Origin: Streptomyces sp. G-G2
Lineage (GTDB): Bacteria > Actinomycetota > Actinomycetes > Streptomycetales > Streptomycetaceae
Assembly (NCBI RefSeq): GCF_030063135.1
Contig: NZ_JASISO010000024.1
Location: 56,999 to 120,998 of the forward strand
Length of the DNA stretch: 64,000 nt
Direction of reading: 5' to 3'
Position numbers and translations under genes: made by a program. The notes beneath the pieces were generated by a model that was not told the origin of the DNA, ran no database searches, and was given only the letters and a program-made list of their open reading frames with translations. How positions within the stretch are numbered: position 1 is the first letter of the stretch; the number at the start of each line of letters is the position of its first letter. Of this stretch, positions 17,698-25,768 are shown in pieces.

Positions 17698-18999
17698 ATG
17701 ACGGGCAGTCACGGACGTACGGTGCGGGACCTGCGGCGCGGCAACCGCAGCACCGTGCTGCAGCGGTTGTACTTCGGCGGGCCCATGAGCCGCCAGGAGC
17801 TGGGCCCGGTCACCGGCCTCAGCTCCGGATCCGTCAGCAACGTGGTGGGCGAACTGGTCGCCGACGGCCTGCTGGAGGAGGCGGGCGTCGTCGACTCCGA
17901 CGGCGGCCGCCCCCGCACCCTGCTCCGGGTCGCCCCGGGCAGCGCCCACATGATCGGGGTCGATGTCGGCGAAACCCGGGTCCGGGTCGAGCTGTTCGAC
18001 CTGACCCTGACCGAACTCGCGCGCGCCGAACTCCCGTTGCAGCCGCGCGGCTGCTACGACGTCGGGCTCATCGTCGACCACATCCGCACCGGCATCGCCG
18101 CCGTCCTCGACGGGGCGGGCGTCGGCACGGAACGGCTCCTCGGCGTCGGCGTCGGCGTACCCGGCATCGTCGACCGCGACGCGCCCGGCGGGACCGTCGT
18201 GCACGGCCAGACCATCGGCTGGGACGCCGTACCCCTGGAGGCCCTGCTGCGCGCCACCGGGGCCCTGCCCGAGGAGGTCCCGTACCTCATCGACAACGGC
18301 GCGCGCACCCTCGGCCAGGCCGAGATGTGGTTCGGCGCGGGGCGGGGGGCGCGCGACGCGGTCGTCGTCCTGTTCGGGTCGGGTGTGGGCGCCAGTCTGA
18401 TCACTGACGGCTCCCCCGGCGGCGGGTCCAGCGACGGCGCCCCGCTCGAATGGGGCCATCTGACGGTGTCGGTGCGCGGGCGGCGCTGCCGGTGCGGGGC
18501 GCTGGGCTGCCTGGAGGCCTACACGGGGGCCGAGTCCCTGCTCGCCCGGTGGGCGGAGCGGGGCGGCAGCGCCGGGGGCGCGCTGGACGAGGAAGCGGCG
18601 CTCGCCGTGCTGCTGAGCCGTGCGGTGGCCGGGGACCCGGTGGCGGCGGAGGTGCTGGAGGAGACCGCCGAGTACCTGGGCGCGGGGCTGTCCGACGTGA
18701 TCAACCTGTTCCAGCCGGAGCGGATCCTGATCGGCGGCTGGGCCGGGCTGATGCTGGGCCCGCACATCCTGCCCTCGGTGCGCGAGCACGCCCGGCGGTA
18801 CTCGCTGCGCCATCCCGCCGACCGGGTCACGATCGACCTGGGCTCGCTGGGCCCGGACGCGGTCACGGTGGGCGCGGCCACCCTCCCGCTGTCGGCCTTC
18901 TTCACCACGGGAGGCCGGCGCCCGGTACCCGCTCCCCCGACCGAACCCCCGGGCTGGCACACCGCCTTGGCCACGCGCGGCGGCACGGCGGGCCGCTGA
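17698..18999 (+). CDS. ROK-family transcriptional repressor
   Basis: This 433-residue regulator has an N-terminal winged helix-turn-helix (SRQELGPVTGLSSGSVSNVVGELVADGLLEEAG, about residues 30-65). A ROK sugar-kinase-like domain follows: IGVDVGETRVRVELFD phosphate-loop region, GVGVGVPGIVD and the ROK zinc motif CRCGALGC followed by LEAYTG. It probably senses an imported sugar or phosphosugar and controls the divergent ABC-GH1 operon. ATG 17698 is preceded by GGAAGGAG; longer readings upstream are antisense to the transporter gene. Confidence 0.9.
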   Translation: MTGSHGRTVRDLRRGNRSTVLQRLYFGGPMSRQELGPVTGLSSGSVSNVVGELVADGLLEEAGVVDSDGGRPRTLLRVAPGSAHMIGVDVGETRVRVELFDLTLTELARAELPLQPRGCYDVGLIVDHIRTGIAAVLDGAGVGTERLLGVGVGVPGIVDRDAPGGTVVHGQTIGWDAVPLEALLRATGALPEEVPYLIDNGARTLGQAEMWFGAGRGARDAVVVLFGSGVGASLITDGSPGGGSSDGAPLEWGHLTVSVRGRRCRCGALGCLEAYTGAESLLARWAERGGSAGGALDEEAALAVLLSRAVAGDPVAAEVLEETAEYLGAGLSDVINLFQPERILIGGWAGLMLGPHILPSVREHARRYSLRHPADRVTIDLGSLGPDAVTVGAATLPLSAFFTTGGRRPVPAPPTEPPGWHTALATRGGTAGR

Positions 19000-19012
19000 G
19001 GCCAGTGCCGCA

Positions 19013-19354
19013 CTAGCCCTCGGACGTCGCCCGGGAGGTGGACCGGACGGCCGCCAGGGCTCCGGCGAGGAAGGCGGCCAGGGCGGTCCCGGAGGCCAGG
19101 GCGGACAGCTGCCGGTCCCCGGCCAGGGCGAAGCCGAGGAAGACCACGTTCCCGGTCATGTTCGCGACGAAGACGTGGTCGAGCCCGAGGAAGCTCACCG
19201 CGTCGACGACCCCGCTGACGAAGGTCAGCACCACCAGCAGCGGCGGCAGCACCCCGTGCCCGCCCCGCGCCCTGGTGGGGGCGGTCCCCGGAGGGGGCGG
19301 GAAGAGGAGGTCGGTCAGCGTGCGCAGCGGGCCGCGGCGGCGGGGCGGGGTCAT
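19013..19354 (-). pseudogene. Truncated DUF1275 (YoaK-type) membrane protein
   Basis: The 113 residues contain the diagnostic N-terminal part of DUF1275 (FVSGVVDAVSFLGLDHVFVANMTGNVVFLGFALAG). Family members are about 220-250 residues, so the C-terminal half (three or more helices) is missing. The frame stops right beside the convergent ROK gene. It shares 4 bases with the equally broken response-regulator remnant upstream. It is most likely a decayed gene. Confidence 0.65.
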
Positions 19355-19842
19355 CCGGTGGGCTCCTCGCCGGGGCGGTCGGCGGGGCGGTCCGCCCGTA
19401 CGTCGGACCCGGAACAGGTGCCCTCGAGGAGGGGTCCGTCCACCCCGGGGCCGAGGGCCCGTGCCGCGTGTTCATCGAGCCCGAGGGTCGTCACGACGAC
19501 GATGTGCGTGACCGGACGCCTCTCGAATCCCGTGGCCCGCAGTGCGGCCGTCGCCTCCGGGCCGCTCATGCGCGGCACGCGGATATCGAGCGGCGGAACG
19601 TCCGGGCGGAAACCCCTGACGGCCACCCGGGCGGCGCCGCCTCCCAGTTGCTCGGACTCCACGGGAACTCCATCCGGGCCGTTGGTCAATGCCGTGCGGC
19701 CCTCGGGCGACGGGGCAGGGGGCGACGGGGCGGGACTCACCCCCACGGAGAAGGGGGGCGGATCGCGTCCTTCGGCTGGCAGAAAGCCTACCGACCGGCG
19801 GCGCACGACCGACTCAGCGACCCGTATCCATTCGAGGGCCAC
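19351..19842 (-). pseudogene. Remnant of a response-regulator receiver domain
   Basis: Within a 163-residue frame, residues from about 70 onward read RPDVPPLDIRVPRMSGPEAT, then THIVVVTTLGLDEHAARALG. These are the phospho-acceptor Asp strand and the Thr/Ala loop of a NarL/LuxR-type receiver domain. The usual N-terminal DD motif is absent, the conserved Lys near the end is replaced (PLLEGT) and there is no DNA-binding helix-turn-helix. The first ~65 residues are unlike the family. It is a decayed two-component regulator gene. Confidence 0.6.
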
Positions 19843-20083
19843 TCACCGGTCGGGCATGACAGCCCGGTACGCCGGCGCTTCGGTCGAGGGACCCGGCCTT
19901 CGCCATCGGCCGCCCGGACCTCGCCACCATCAACGTGTACATCCCGTTGAACACGTCGCCGGGTCGAGCGTACAAGGCACCCTCGGCGGCGGTCCCGACC
20001 TGGATCACCGGCCCGAGCCACGGCGGCGCGGCGACCGGCGGCGCGGCGACCGGCGGCGACGATCCGCTCGACCGCGCCGCCGC
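19843..20083. other. Unassigned coding-like relic and short repeats
   Basis: Between the response-regulator remnant and the LacI gene the sequence is G/C-third-position biased but fits no intact gene. One plus-strand frame (about 19890-20000) reads FAIGRPDLATINVYIPLN. A minus-strand frame (20008-19814) reads GTAAEGALYARPGDVFNGMY. I recognise neither. At 20030-20058 a 14-bp unit, GGCGGCGCGGCGAC, repeats in tandem. It is probably debris from the same decay as its neighbours. Confidence 0.3.
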
Positions 20084-21238
20084 TCAGGCCGAGTCGCGGA
20101 CGATCAGTTCCGGTGCGAACAGCACCGGCGTACGGGTCGGGGCCTCGCCGTCGAGCAGCAGCCGGACCATCTCGGCCGCCATCTCCTCCACCGGCTGGCG
20201 TACGGTCGTCAGCCTCGGCCTACAGGCGGTGGCGGCGCTGGAGTCGTCGAAGCCGACCACGGCCACGTCGCGCGGAACGCGGCGGCCGTACTCGTGCAGC
20301 ACCAGGCAGGCACCCTGGGCCATCAGGTCGTTGGCCGCGAACACCCCGTCCAGATCGGGCTGTTGGGCCAGGAGCAGACGCATGGCCCGTTCGCCGCCCT
20401 CCACCGTGAAGTCCGCCTGGGCGACGGCCACCGGCCGCGCGGACCCGCCGGGGGGCTCACCCGCAAGACCGCTCCCGGACCCGGCCATCGCCTCAATGAA
20501 ACCCGTGACGCGTTCCCGGCTCGCCGGTACGTCCGCCGGTCCCGCGATCACCGCGATCCGACGGCGGCCCCGCTCCCGCAGGTGCCCCGCCGCGAGCGCG
20601 CCGCCGTCCCGGTGCCGCAGGTCCACCGACGGCAGGGGTACGTCCGGCTCGGGGCGCGCGAACAGCACGGCGGGCAGCCCCGCCCGCGCGAGCAGCCTCG
20701 GCAGCGGATCGTGCGGATGGGTCGAGACCAACAGGGCGCCATCCGCGCCTCCTTGGGCGAGGTACGCGACCAACTCGGCGCGTTCGGAGTCCGTTTCGGC
20801 GCACATCAGCACCGGATGCACTCCGCGCGGACGCAGCGCGCGGACCACTCCGCTGACCACCCGGCCGAAGAAGGGGTCCTGGAAGACGCGGGCCGCGAAC
20901 TCGTCCGGGGCGTCCGTGCCCGCCCCCGAGACCACCAGGGCGACCGCCCCGGCCCGCCGGGTCACCAGCGAGCGGGCCGCCCGGTTGGGCACGTACCCGG
21001 TGTCGTCCACCGCGCGCCGGACCGCCTGGCGGATGGCCGGGTCCACATTGCGGATGCCGTTGACCACGCGGGAGACGGTGGCCCGGGAGACCCCGGCGGC
21101 CCGGGCGACATCCTCGAGCGTCGGCGCCGCTCCCGTCCCAGCGCGGGCCACGGCTGCGGCTGCGGCTGCCGATACCGCTCCGGTCGCCGCCCCCGCTCCC
21201 GCACTGCCGCCGCCGCCCGCGCGTCCCCCTGTGTCCAT
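20084..21238 (-). CDS. LacI/GalR-family transcriptional repressor
   Basis: This 384-residue regulator has an Ala/Gly-rich N-terminal extension of about 38 residues. The LacI helix-turn-helix and hinge helix follow: TLEDVARAAGVSRATVSRVVNG and NRAARSLVTRRAGAVALVV. The C-terminal domain is a periplasmic-binding-protein-like sugar sensor (GVFAANDLMAQGACLVLHEYG, VGFDDS). It lies 51 bases downstream of the GH3 gene on the same strand, so the two form an operon behind the 42-bp palindrome. Autoregulation and control of the DUF1996 gene through the shared GAGAGCGCTCTC site are inferred. Start could be internal, as the low-complexity leader is unlikely to be conserved. Confidence 0.85.
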   Translation of the reverse strand: MDTGGRAGGGGSAGAGAATGAVSAAAAAAVARAGTGAAPTLEDVARAAGVSRATVSRVVNGIRNVDPAIRQAVRRAVDDTGYVPNRAARSLVTRRAGAVALVVSGAGTDAPDEFAARVFQDPFFGRVVSGVVRALRPRGVHPVLMCAETDSERAELVAYLAQGGADGALLVSTHPHDPLPRLLARAGLPAVLFARPEPDVPLPSVDLRHRDGGALAAGHLRERGRRRIAVIAGPADVPASRERVTGFIEAMAGSGSGLAGEPPGGSARPVAVAQADFTVEGGERAMRLLLAQQPDLDGVFAANDLMAQGACLVLHEYGRRVPRDVAVVGFDDSSAATACRPRLTTVRQPVEEMAAEMVRLLLDGEAPTRTPVLFAPELIVRDSA

Positions 21239-21270
21239 GGCGGCACTGTATCTTCCGGCCCCGCGCGCCC

Positions 21271-21336
21271 CCGGCCACGCCCCGTGCGGCTACCCGGCCA
21301 CGCCCCGCGTGCCCCCCGGCCACGCCCCGTGCGGCT
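21271..21336. repeat. Imperfect tandem repeat across the GH3 stop codon
   Basis: The 20-mer CCGGCCACGCCCCGTGCGGC occurs at 21271 and again at 21316. A partial copy (CCGGCCACGCCCCGCGT) lies between them at 21294. The repeats span the end of the GH3 gene and part of the 51-bp gap before the LacI gene, so the last GH3 residues are themselves repeat-derived. Confidence 0.75.
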
Positions 21337-23950
21337 CTACGTCGAGCACCGCCCGGAGGGGGAGGTCGCCCGCCGTGGGCCCGGCCAGGACCTCGTACCT
21401 GCCCGGTTCCGTGACCCAGGTCCCGGCCGCCGGGGACCAGTACTGGAGGGCGCGCGCGGGGATCCGTACCACCGCCGCCACCCGTTCCCCCGGCTCGGCC
21501 CGGACGGTCGTCCAGCCCGCGAGCCAGCGCACCGGGCGGTCCACCGCCGAACCGGGCCGGGCCAGGTACACCTGGACCAGCTGACGCCCGTACCGCGCCC
21601 CGGTGTTGCGCAGCACGACCGAGAACTCCCGCCCCTGAGCGACGGGTTCGCGGGCCCCCAGCTCCTCGAAGGCCCAGCTCGTGTAGCCGAGCCCGTGGCC
21701 GAACCAGTACGCGGGGGTGCGGCCCGTGCGCAGCCAGGCCCGGTGGCCGATGTGCAGGCCCTCCCCGTAGGGGAGTCGGCCGTCCGGCCCGGGGCGGGTG
21801 TCGTGGACGGGGGCGACGGTGAGGCGCGCGGGCCAGGTGGTGGGCAGGCGGCCGCCGGGTTCGGCGCGGCCGAGCAGGACGTCGGCGAGTCCGCTGCCCG
21901 CCTCCTGGCCCGGGAACCAGGACAGCAGCACGGCCCCCGCCTGCGCACGCCAGGGCAGCTCGACAGGACCGCCCGCGTTGACGACCACCGCGGTGCGGGG
22001 GTTGGCCCGCAGTACCGCCCGCACCACCTGGTCCTGCGGCGCCGGTAGTTCGAGCCCGGTGCGGTCGGCGCCCTCCGATTCGCTGCCGTCGGTGGTGCCG
22101 ACGACCACGATCACGGCGTCGGCGGCGCGGGCGGCCGCTTCCGCCTCAGCGAGCGCCTCGGCGGGATCCGGGGGCGGCGGCGCGGCGGCCAGAACAGTGG
22201 CCCGGCCGGCCCCGGGGGCGAGTTGGCGGCGCGCGACCACCCACGCCTCCTCCCCCGCGACGAGGTGGATCCGGCCGGTGCGCAGCGGCGGGCGTACGTG
22301 GATGACGGCCGGGTCGTCGGTCTCGGGCGGGAACTCCCCGTCGAGGAGCGGCTCCCCGTCCACGGTCAGCCTCATCGGGCCGAAGCCCCCGAGTCCGAGG
22401 GTCCAGGCGCCGCTCACTTCCGGGTGGAGTACGGCGCCCAGCTCGACGGTGTCGGCTCCGGGAGGCAGCTCGGGCTCCAGCACCCGGCCGGAGGGAAGGC
22501 GAGCGGAGTGCAGCACCCCGCCCCGGGCGTCCAGGACGCGCAGGCGGACCCCCGGCTCACCCGTCTGCGGGTCCCGGGCGAGCCCGGACCCGACGGGCAC
22601 CGGTCCGGCGTCGTCCAGGGCCGGGCCGGGGGCGTGCAGTACCCGTACGTGCGGGGGCAGCGCGGCGCGGAGCCCGGCGAGCGGGGTCACCACGGAACGC
22701 GGGAACACCTCGGCGCTGCCGCCCCCCTGCACCCGGGGGTCCCCGGCGTGCGCCCCGATGACGGCGAGGACGCGCAACGTCCCGGGGTCCAGGGGCAGCA
22801 GCCCCCGGTTCTCCAGCAGCACCGCGCTCCCGGCCACCGCCTCCCGCAGGGCCCCCTCCGGCCCGACGTCCGGCGCGTCCGGCACCGGCCCGACGGCCCG
22901 CGTGCCCGGCACCGGCGCGCGGGGGGCCGGGAGGGCGCCGACCCGGGTCGCCAGGCGCAGCAGGCGGCGGGCCTTGTCCGCCACGGCCCCTTCCGGGACC
23001 AGGCCCGCTTCCACGGCCCGGACCAGTTCAGCGCCCCAGGGCCCGGAGGGTCCCGGCATCGCGAGGTCCTGGGCGGCGGCTCCGGCGGCGGTGGTCGACC
23101 GGACCGCGCCCCAGTCCGAGACCACGGCCCCGCCGAAACCCCACTCCCCCTTCAGCGGTTCGGCGAGCAGGGAACTCTCGCTCATGGAGGCGCCGTTGAC
23201 CCGGTTGTACGCCGACATCACCAGCCAGACCCCGGCGCGCACTGCTGCCTCGAAGGGTGCCAAGTACAGCTCGCGCAGCACCCGTTCGCCGATCCGGGCG
23301 TCCAGGGTCAGCCGGTCGGTCTCGGAGTCGTTGGCGACGTAGTGCTTGGCGGTCGCCGCGACCCCGCGCGACTGGATGCCCTCGATCAGCGCCGCCCCGG
23401 TGCGCCCGGCCAGCAGCGGGTCCTCGGAGAAGCACTCGAAGTGGCGTCCCGCCAGCGGGCTGCGGTGCAGGTTGAGGGTGGGCGCGAGGAGTACGTGGAC
23501 GCCCTTGCGCCGGGCCTCGTCACCGAGGAGCGCGCCGAGACGGCGTACCAGGCCCTCGTCCCAGAGGGCGGCGAGGGCGCTCGCCGAGGGGAGCAGGGCC
23601 GAGGTGTCGCGTTCGTCCCAGCCGGGCCCGCGCACCCCGGCGGGCCCGTCGGAGAAGACCATCCGCCGCAGCCCGACGGCCGGTTCGGCCTCGGTCCGCC
23701 AGGTGTCGGCCCCGGTTAGCAGCCGTACCTTCTGCCTCAGGTCGAGTTTGTCCGCGAGGCGGGACACCTCGTCGTCCGAGAGCCCGCCCGCGTCCTCACC
23801 GGGGGGCCGGGACCCGCCCTCGTCCACGTCCCGCGAGCTGTCCCAGCCGGGCCCGCCGGGCCGCTCCCCGTCGTCCCCGCCCCCACGACGACCACGACGA
23901 CCACGACGTCCACCGTCGCGGTCGTCACCATGACCTTCACCGCCACGCAT
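21290..23950 (-). CDS. GH3 beta-glucosidase with PA14-like insert and Fn3-like C-terminus
   Basis: This 886-residue protein has no signal peptide. The first ~55 residues are a Gly/Arg/Asp-rich low-complexity leader. The GH3 N-domain runs from LADKLDLRQKVRLLTG and includes KHYVANDSETDR and the nucleophile Asp279 in SDWG. The C-domain includes GSAEVFP and is split by a beta-rich PA14-like insert (ELPPGADTVELGAVLHPEVSGAWTLGLGG). An Fn3-like domain (REFSVVLRNTG, QLVQVYLA) ends the protein. It is presumably a cytoplasmic beta-glucosidase or related exo-hydrolase. ATG 23950 is preceded by AAGGGG. The 42-bp palindrome covers the region from 15 to 56 bases upstream, so the LacI gene product is the obvious repressor. 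Confidence 0.85.
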   Translation of the reverse strand: MRGGEGHGDDRDGGRRGRRGRRGGGDDGERPGGPGWDSSRDVDEGGSRPPGEDAGGLSDDEVSRLADKLDLRQKVRLLTGADTWRTEAEPAVGLRRMVFSDGPAGVRGPGWDERDTSALLPSASALAALWDEGLVRRLGALLGDEARRKGVHVLLAPTLNLHRSPLAGRHFECFSEDPLLAGRTGAALIEGIQSRGVAATAKHYVANDSETDRLTLDARIGERVLRELYLAPFEAAVRAGVWLVMSAYNRVNGASMSESSLLAEPLKGEWGFGGAVVSDWGAVRSTTAAGAAAQDLAMPGPSGPWGAELVRAVEAGLVPEGAVADKARRLLRLATRVGALPAPRAPVPGTRAVGPVPDAPDVGPEGALREAVAGSAVLLENRGLLPLDPGTLRVLAVIGAHAGDPRVQGGGSAEVFPRSVVTPLAGLRAALPPHVRVLHAPGPALDDAGPVPVGSGLARDPQTGEPGVRLRVLDARGGVLHSARLPSGRVLEPELPPGADTVELGAVLHPEVSGAWTLGLGGFGPMRLTVDGEPLLDGEFPPETDDPAVIHVRPPLRTGRIHLVAGEEAWVVARRQLAPGAGRATVLAAAPPPPDPAEALAEAEAAARAADAVIVVVGTTDGSESEGADRTGLELPAPQDQVVRAVLRANPRTAVVVNAGGPVELPWRAQAGAVLLSWFPGQEAGSGLADVLLGRAEPGGRLPTTWPARLTVAPVHDTRPGPDGRLPYGEGLHIGHRAWLRTGRTPAYWFGHGLGYTSWAFEELGAREPVAQGREFSVVLRNTGARYGRQLVQVYLARPGSAVDRPVRWLAGWTTVRAEPGERVAAVVRIPARALQYWSPAAGTWVTEPGRYEVLAGPTAGDLPLRAVLDVEPHGAWPGGTRGVAG

Positions 23951-23964
23951 GCGGGCCCCTTCAC

Positions 23965-24006
23965 GTCGGGATCATTCGGGAGAGCGCTCTCCCGAATGAT
24001 CCCGAC
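23965..24006. promoter_or_regulatory. 42-bp perfect palindrome (LacI-type operator, possibly also a terminator)
   Basis: The sequence is perfectly self-complementary over 42 bases about a centre at 23985/23986. The core is GGGAGAGCGCTCTCCC and the arms are GTCGGGATCATTC and its complement. The inner 12-mer GAGAGCGCTCTC is a LacI-family site and recurs at 8837-8848. It lies just upstream of the GH3 start and 47 bases after the end of the 24053 gene (same strand), so a cruciform/terminator role is also possible. Confidence 0.8.
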
Positions 24007-24052
24007 CCGCGGGGCCCGCTGTCAACGGCGGCCGGGGCGAACTCCCTTGCCG

Positions 24053-24487
24053 TCAGCCGACGTTCACCGTGACGGTGGGCGATACGGCCTCACCGACCAT
24101 CACCCGCAGCTGTTCCTTGCCCTTGTCGCGGAAGGTGTTGTCCAGCGCGAAGCTGCTGCCCTTCTTGACAGCCGTACTCGCGTGCAGCGTCGTCCACTTG
24201 GTTCCGTTCTTGTGCTGGAGCACCACCTTCGTGCCGATCGGCACGCCCTTCGTCCGGCCGGTGAAGGTGACCTTCTCACCCGTCTTCACCGAGGCCGGAG
24301 TCGCCGTGAGCGTGACGGTGGCGGTGGATTTGCCCGCCGACGCCGAGACGGTCGGACTCGGTTTGAGGCTCGCGGCGCCGGACGCGGCGGACGCGAAGGT
24401 CCCGGCGGCTCCGGCCGCCAGCAGGGCCACGGACAGAGCGCCCGTGGCAGCGATCCGGGCACAGCGACCACGCAGTGTGGCTTTCAC
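24053..24487 (-). CDS. Small secreted protein with one Ig-like beta-sandwich domain
   Basis: This 144-residue protein starts at GTG 24487, supported by GGGAGT eight bases upstream. It has a Sec signal (RIAATGALSVALLAAGAAGTFASAA). The mature part is a single Thr/Val/Lys-rich beta domain (ATVTLTATPASVKTGEKVTFTGRTKG, VVLQHKNGTKWTTLHAST, SPTVTVNVG) of the kind found in bacterial Ig-like and surface-adhesion proteins. No catalytic residues are visible. Function is unknown; binding or a structural role at the cell surface is a guess. Confidence 0.75.
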   Translation of the reverse strand: MKATLRGRCARIAATGALSVALLAAGAAGTFASAASGAASLKPSPTVSASAGKSTATVTLTATPASVKTGEKVTFTGRTKGVPIGTKVVLQHKNGTKWTTLHASTAVKKGSSFALDNTFRDKGKEQLRVMVGEAVSPTVTVNVG

Positions 24488-24634
24488 ATCGGACTCCCGT
24501 CGTGACGGATTCCCCCACGCGTCGCGAAACCACCCGATATGGGGTGTTTCGAACGGGTCTGATGCTACGTACCTGCGCCGACGCGTGTCGACTCGATCAT
24601 GCATGCGCGCAGGTCAGCAGGGGTTGGGCCAGCT

Positions 24635-25768
24635 CTATGCGGGCCGCCGGTCCGGGGACCGGCGCCCCAGCGCCGTCCGGGTGATCCAGTACGTCAGGAC
24701 CAGGCCCACGATCAGCGGCGCCCCCAGGCCGCCGACCACCCCCGCGGCGAGCATCGGCAGCGCGATGACGACCACGGCGTACAGGGCCGTCAGGGCCACC
24801 ACCGCCGCCATCGCGATCACCGGCGGACAGCTGCGCGCGGTGAGCAGCATCGGGCGGCGCAGCCTCGGCGAGATCCTGCCGCGCTGCCACAGCGCCCAGC
24901 CGGCCCACAGCCCCAGCAGCAGTACCGATCCGAGCACGGTGGCGACGGCCCGCTCGGTGGCGCTCGTACCTTCCGGGGCCCGGGTGCCGACGGAGAGGAC
25001 GAATCCGACGAGGGCGGGCCAGCGGGCCCCGGCGGCGATGCCCCAGGCCATCGCCTCCAGGTTGTACCGGGCGTGCCGGTCCTCCAGGTCGAGGGCGGCC
25101 GATGCGACGAAGCCCTCGGCGGCACGGGTCCACGCGGAGCGGCTGAACCAGCTGCGGCGCAGGTGCAGCGTGGCCAGGTTGTTGTGGGCCTCGCTGCTCT
25201 CCGGGTCGAGGCTCAGGCTGGTCTCGTAGGCCAGCTCGGCGGTGACCCGGTCACCGAGGCGGTGGGCGAGGAGGCCGACCATGAAGTGGGCCGAGGCGAC
25301 GTCGGGGCCCAGTTCGGTGGCGCGCCGGGCGGCGTCGTACGCCTCCCCGCGGCGCCCGCGCTGCCCGCCCCGCTCCAGGACCACCGCGAGGCTGTAGTGG
25401 ACACCCCAGAAGAGCGGGGCGAGTTCGACGCCGTGCCGGGCGCTCTGTTCGGCTTCGGGGAAGCGGCCGAGTGTGGTGAGGACGTCCGTCCGTACGAGCC
25501 GTGCCGAGACGTCGTCGGGCCCGCACCGCAGGGCTTCGTCGGCGCTCCGCAGCGCGCCGGGCAGGTCTCCGAGGGCGCGGCGGCAGCGGGCGAGGACGAC
25601 CAGCGCGCGCGGGTCCTCGGGACGCTGGGCCAGGTACGCGCCCACGACGGCCGCGGCCTGCTCGAACCGGCCCAGGTCGTGCAGCGCCTCGCCGCGTTCC
25701 AGGGCCGTGGGGTCCGCCCCCTCCGCGGCTTCGGGGTGTTCGGCGCGAGCGGGCGGCTCGGCGCTCAC
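24635..25768 (-). CDS. TPR-repeat membrane protein, third gene of the AAA/TPR operon
   Basis: This 377-residue protein has about five TPR-like helical repeats in residues ~20-235 (ALERGEALHDLGRFEQAAAVV, ALGDLPGALRSADEALRCGPDD, SLSLDPESSEAHNNLATLHL). Four predicted membrane helices follow to the C-terminus. The start is GTG 25768, which overlaps the stop of the preceding gene as GTGA; the long in-frame extension upstream is antisense-like within that gene. The preceding gene has the same TPR-then-four-helix design, so the two look like paralogs. With the AAA+ ATPase they may form a membrane-anchored complex. Confidence 0.8.
   Translation of the reverse strand: MSAEPPARAEHPEAAEGADPTALERGEALHDLGRFEQAAAVVGAYLAQRPEDPRALVVLARCRRALGDLPGALRSADEALRCGPDDVSARLVRTDVLTTLGRFPEAEQSARHGVELAPLFWGVHYSLAVVLERGGQRGRRGEAYDAARRATELGPDVASAHFMVGLLAHRLGDRVTAELAYETSLSLDPESSEAHNNLATLHLRRSWFSRSAWTRAAEGFVASAALDLEDRHARYNLEAMAWGIAAGARWPALVGFVLSVGTRAPEGTSATERAVATVLGSVLLLGLWAGWALWQRGRISPRLRRPMLLTARSCPPVIAMAAVVALTALYAVVVIALPMLAAGVVGGLGAPLIVGLVLTYWITRTALGRRSPDRRPA

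Noticed and set aside
19175..22048. A 957-codon plus-strand frame
   Set aside because: It is antisense to the LacI, GH3 and relic genes and shows no domain.
23965..24006. Insertion-sequence or attachment-site end
   Set aside because: No transposase, direct repeats or second copy of the full palindrome is seen; the core fits a LacI operator next to a lacI gene.
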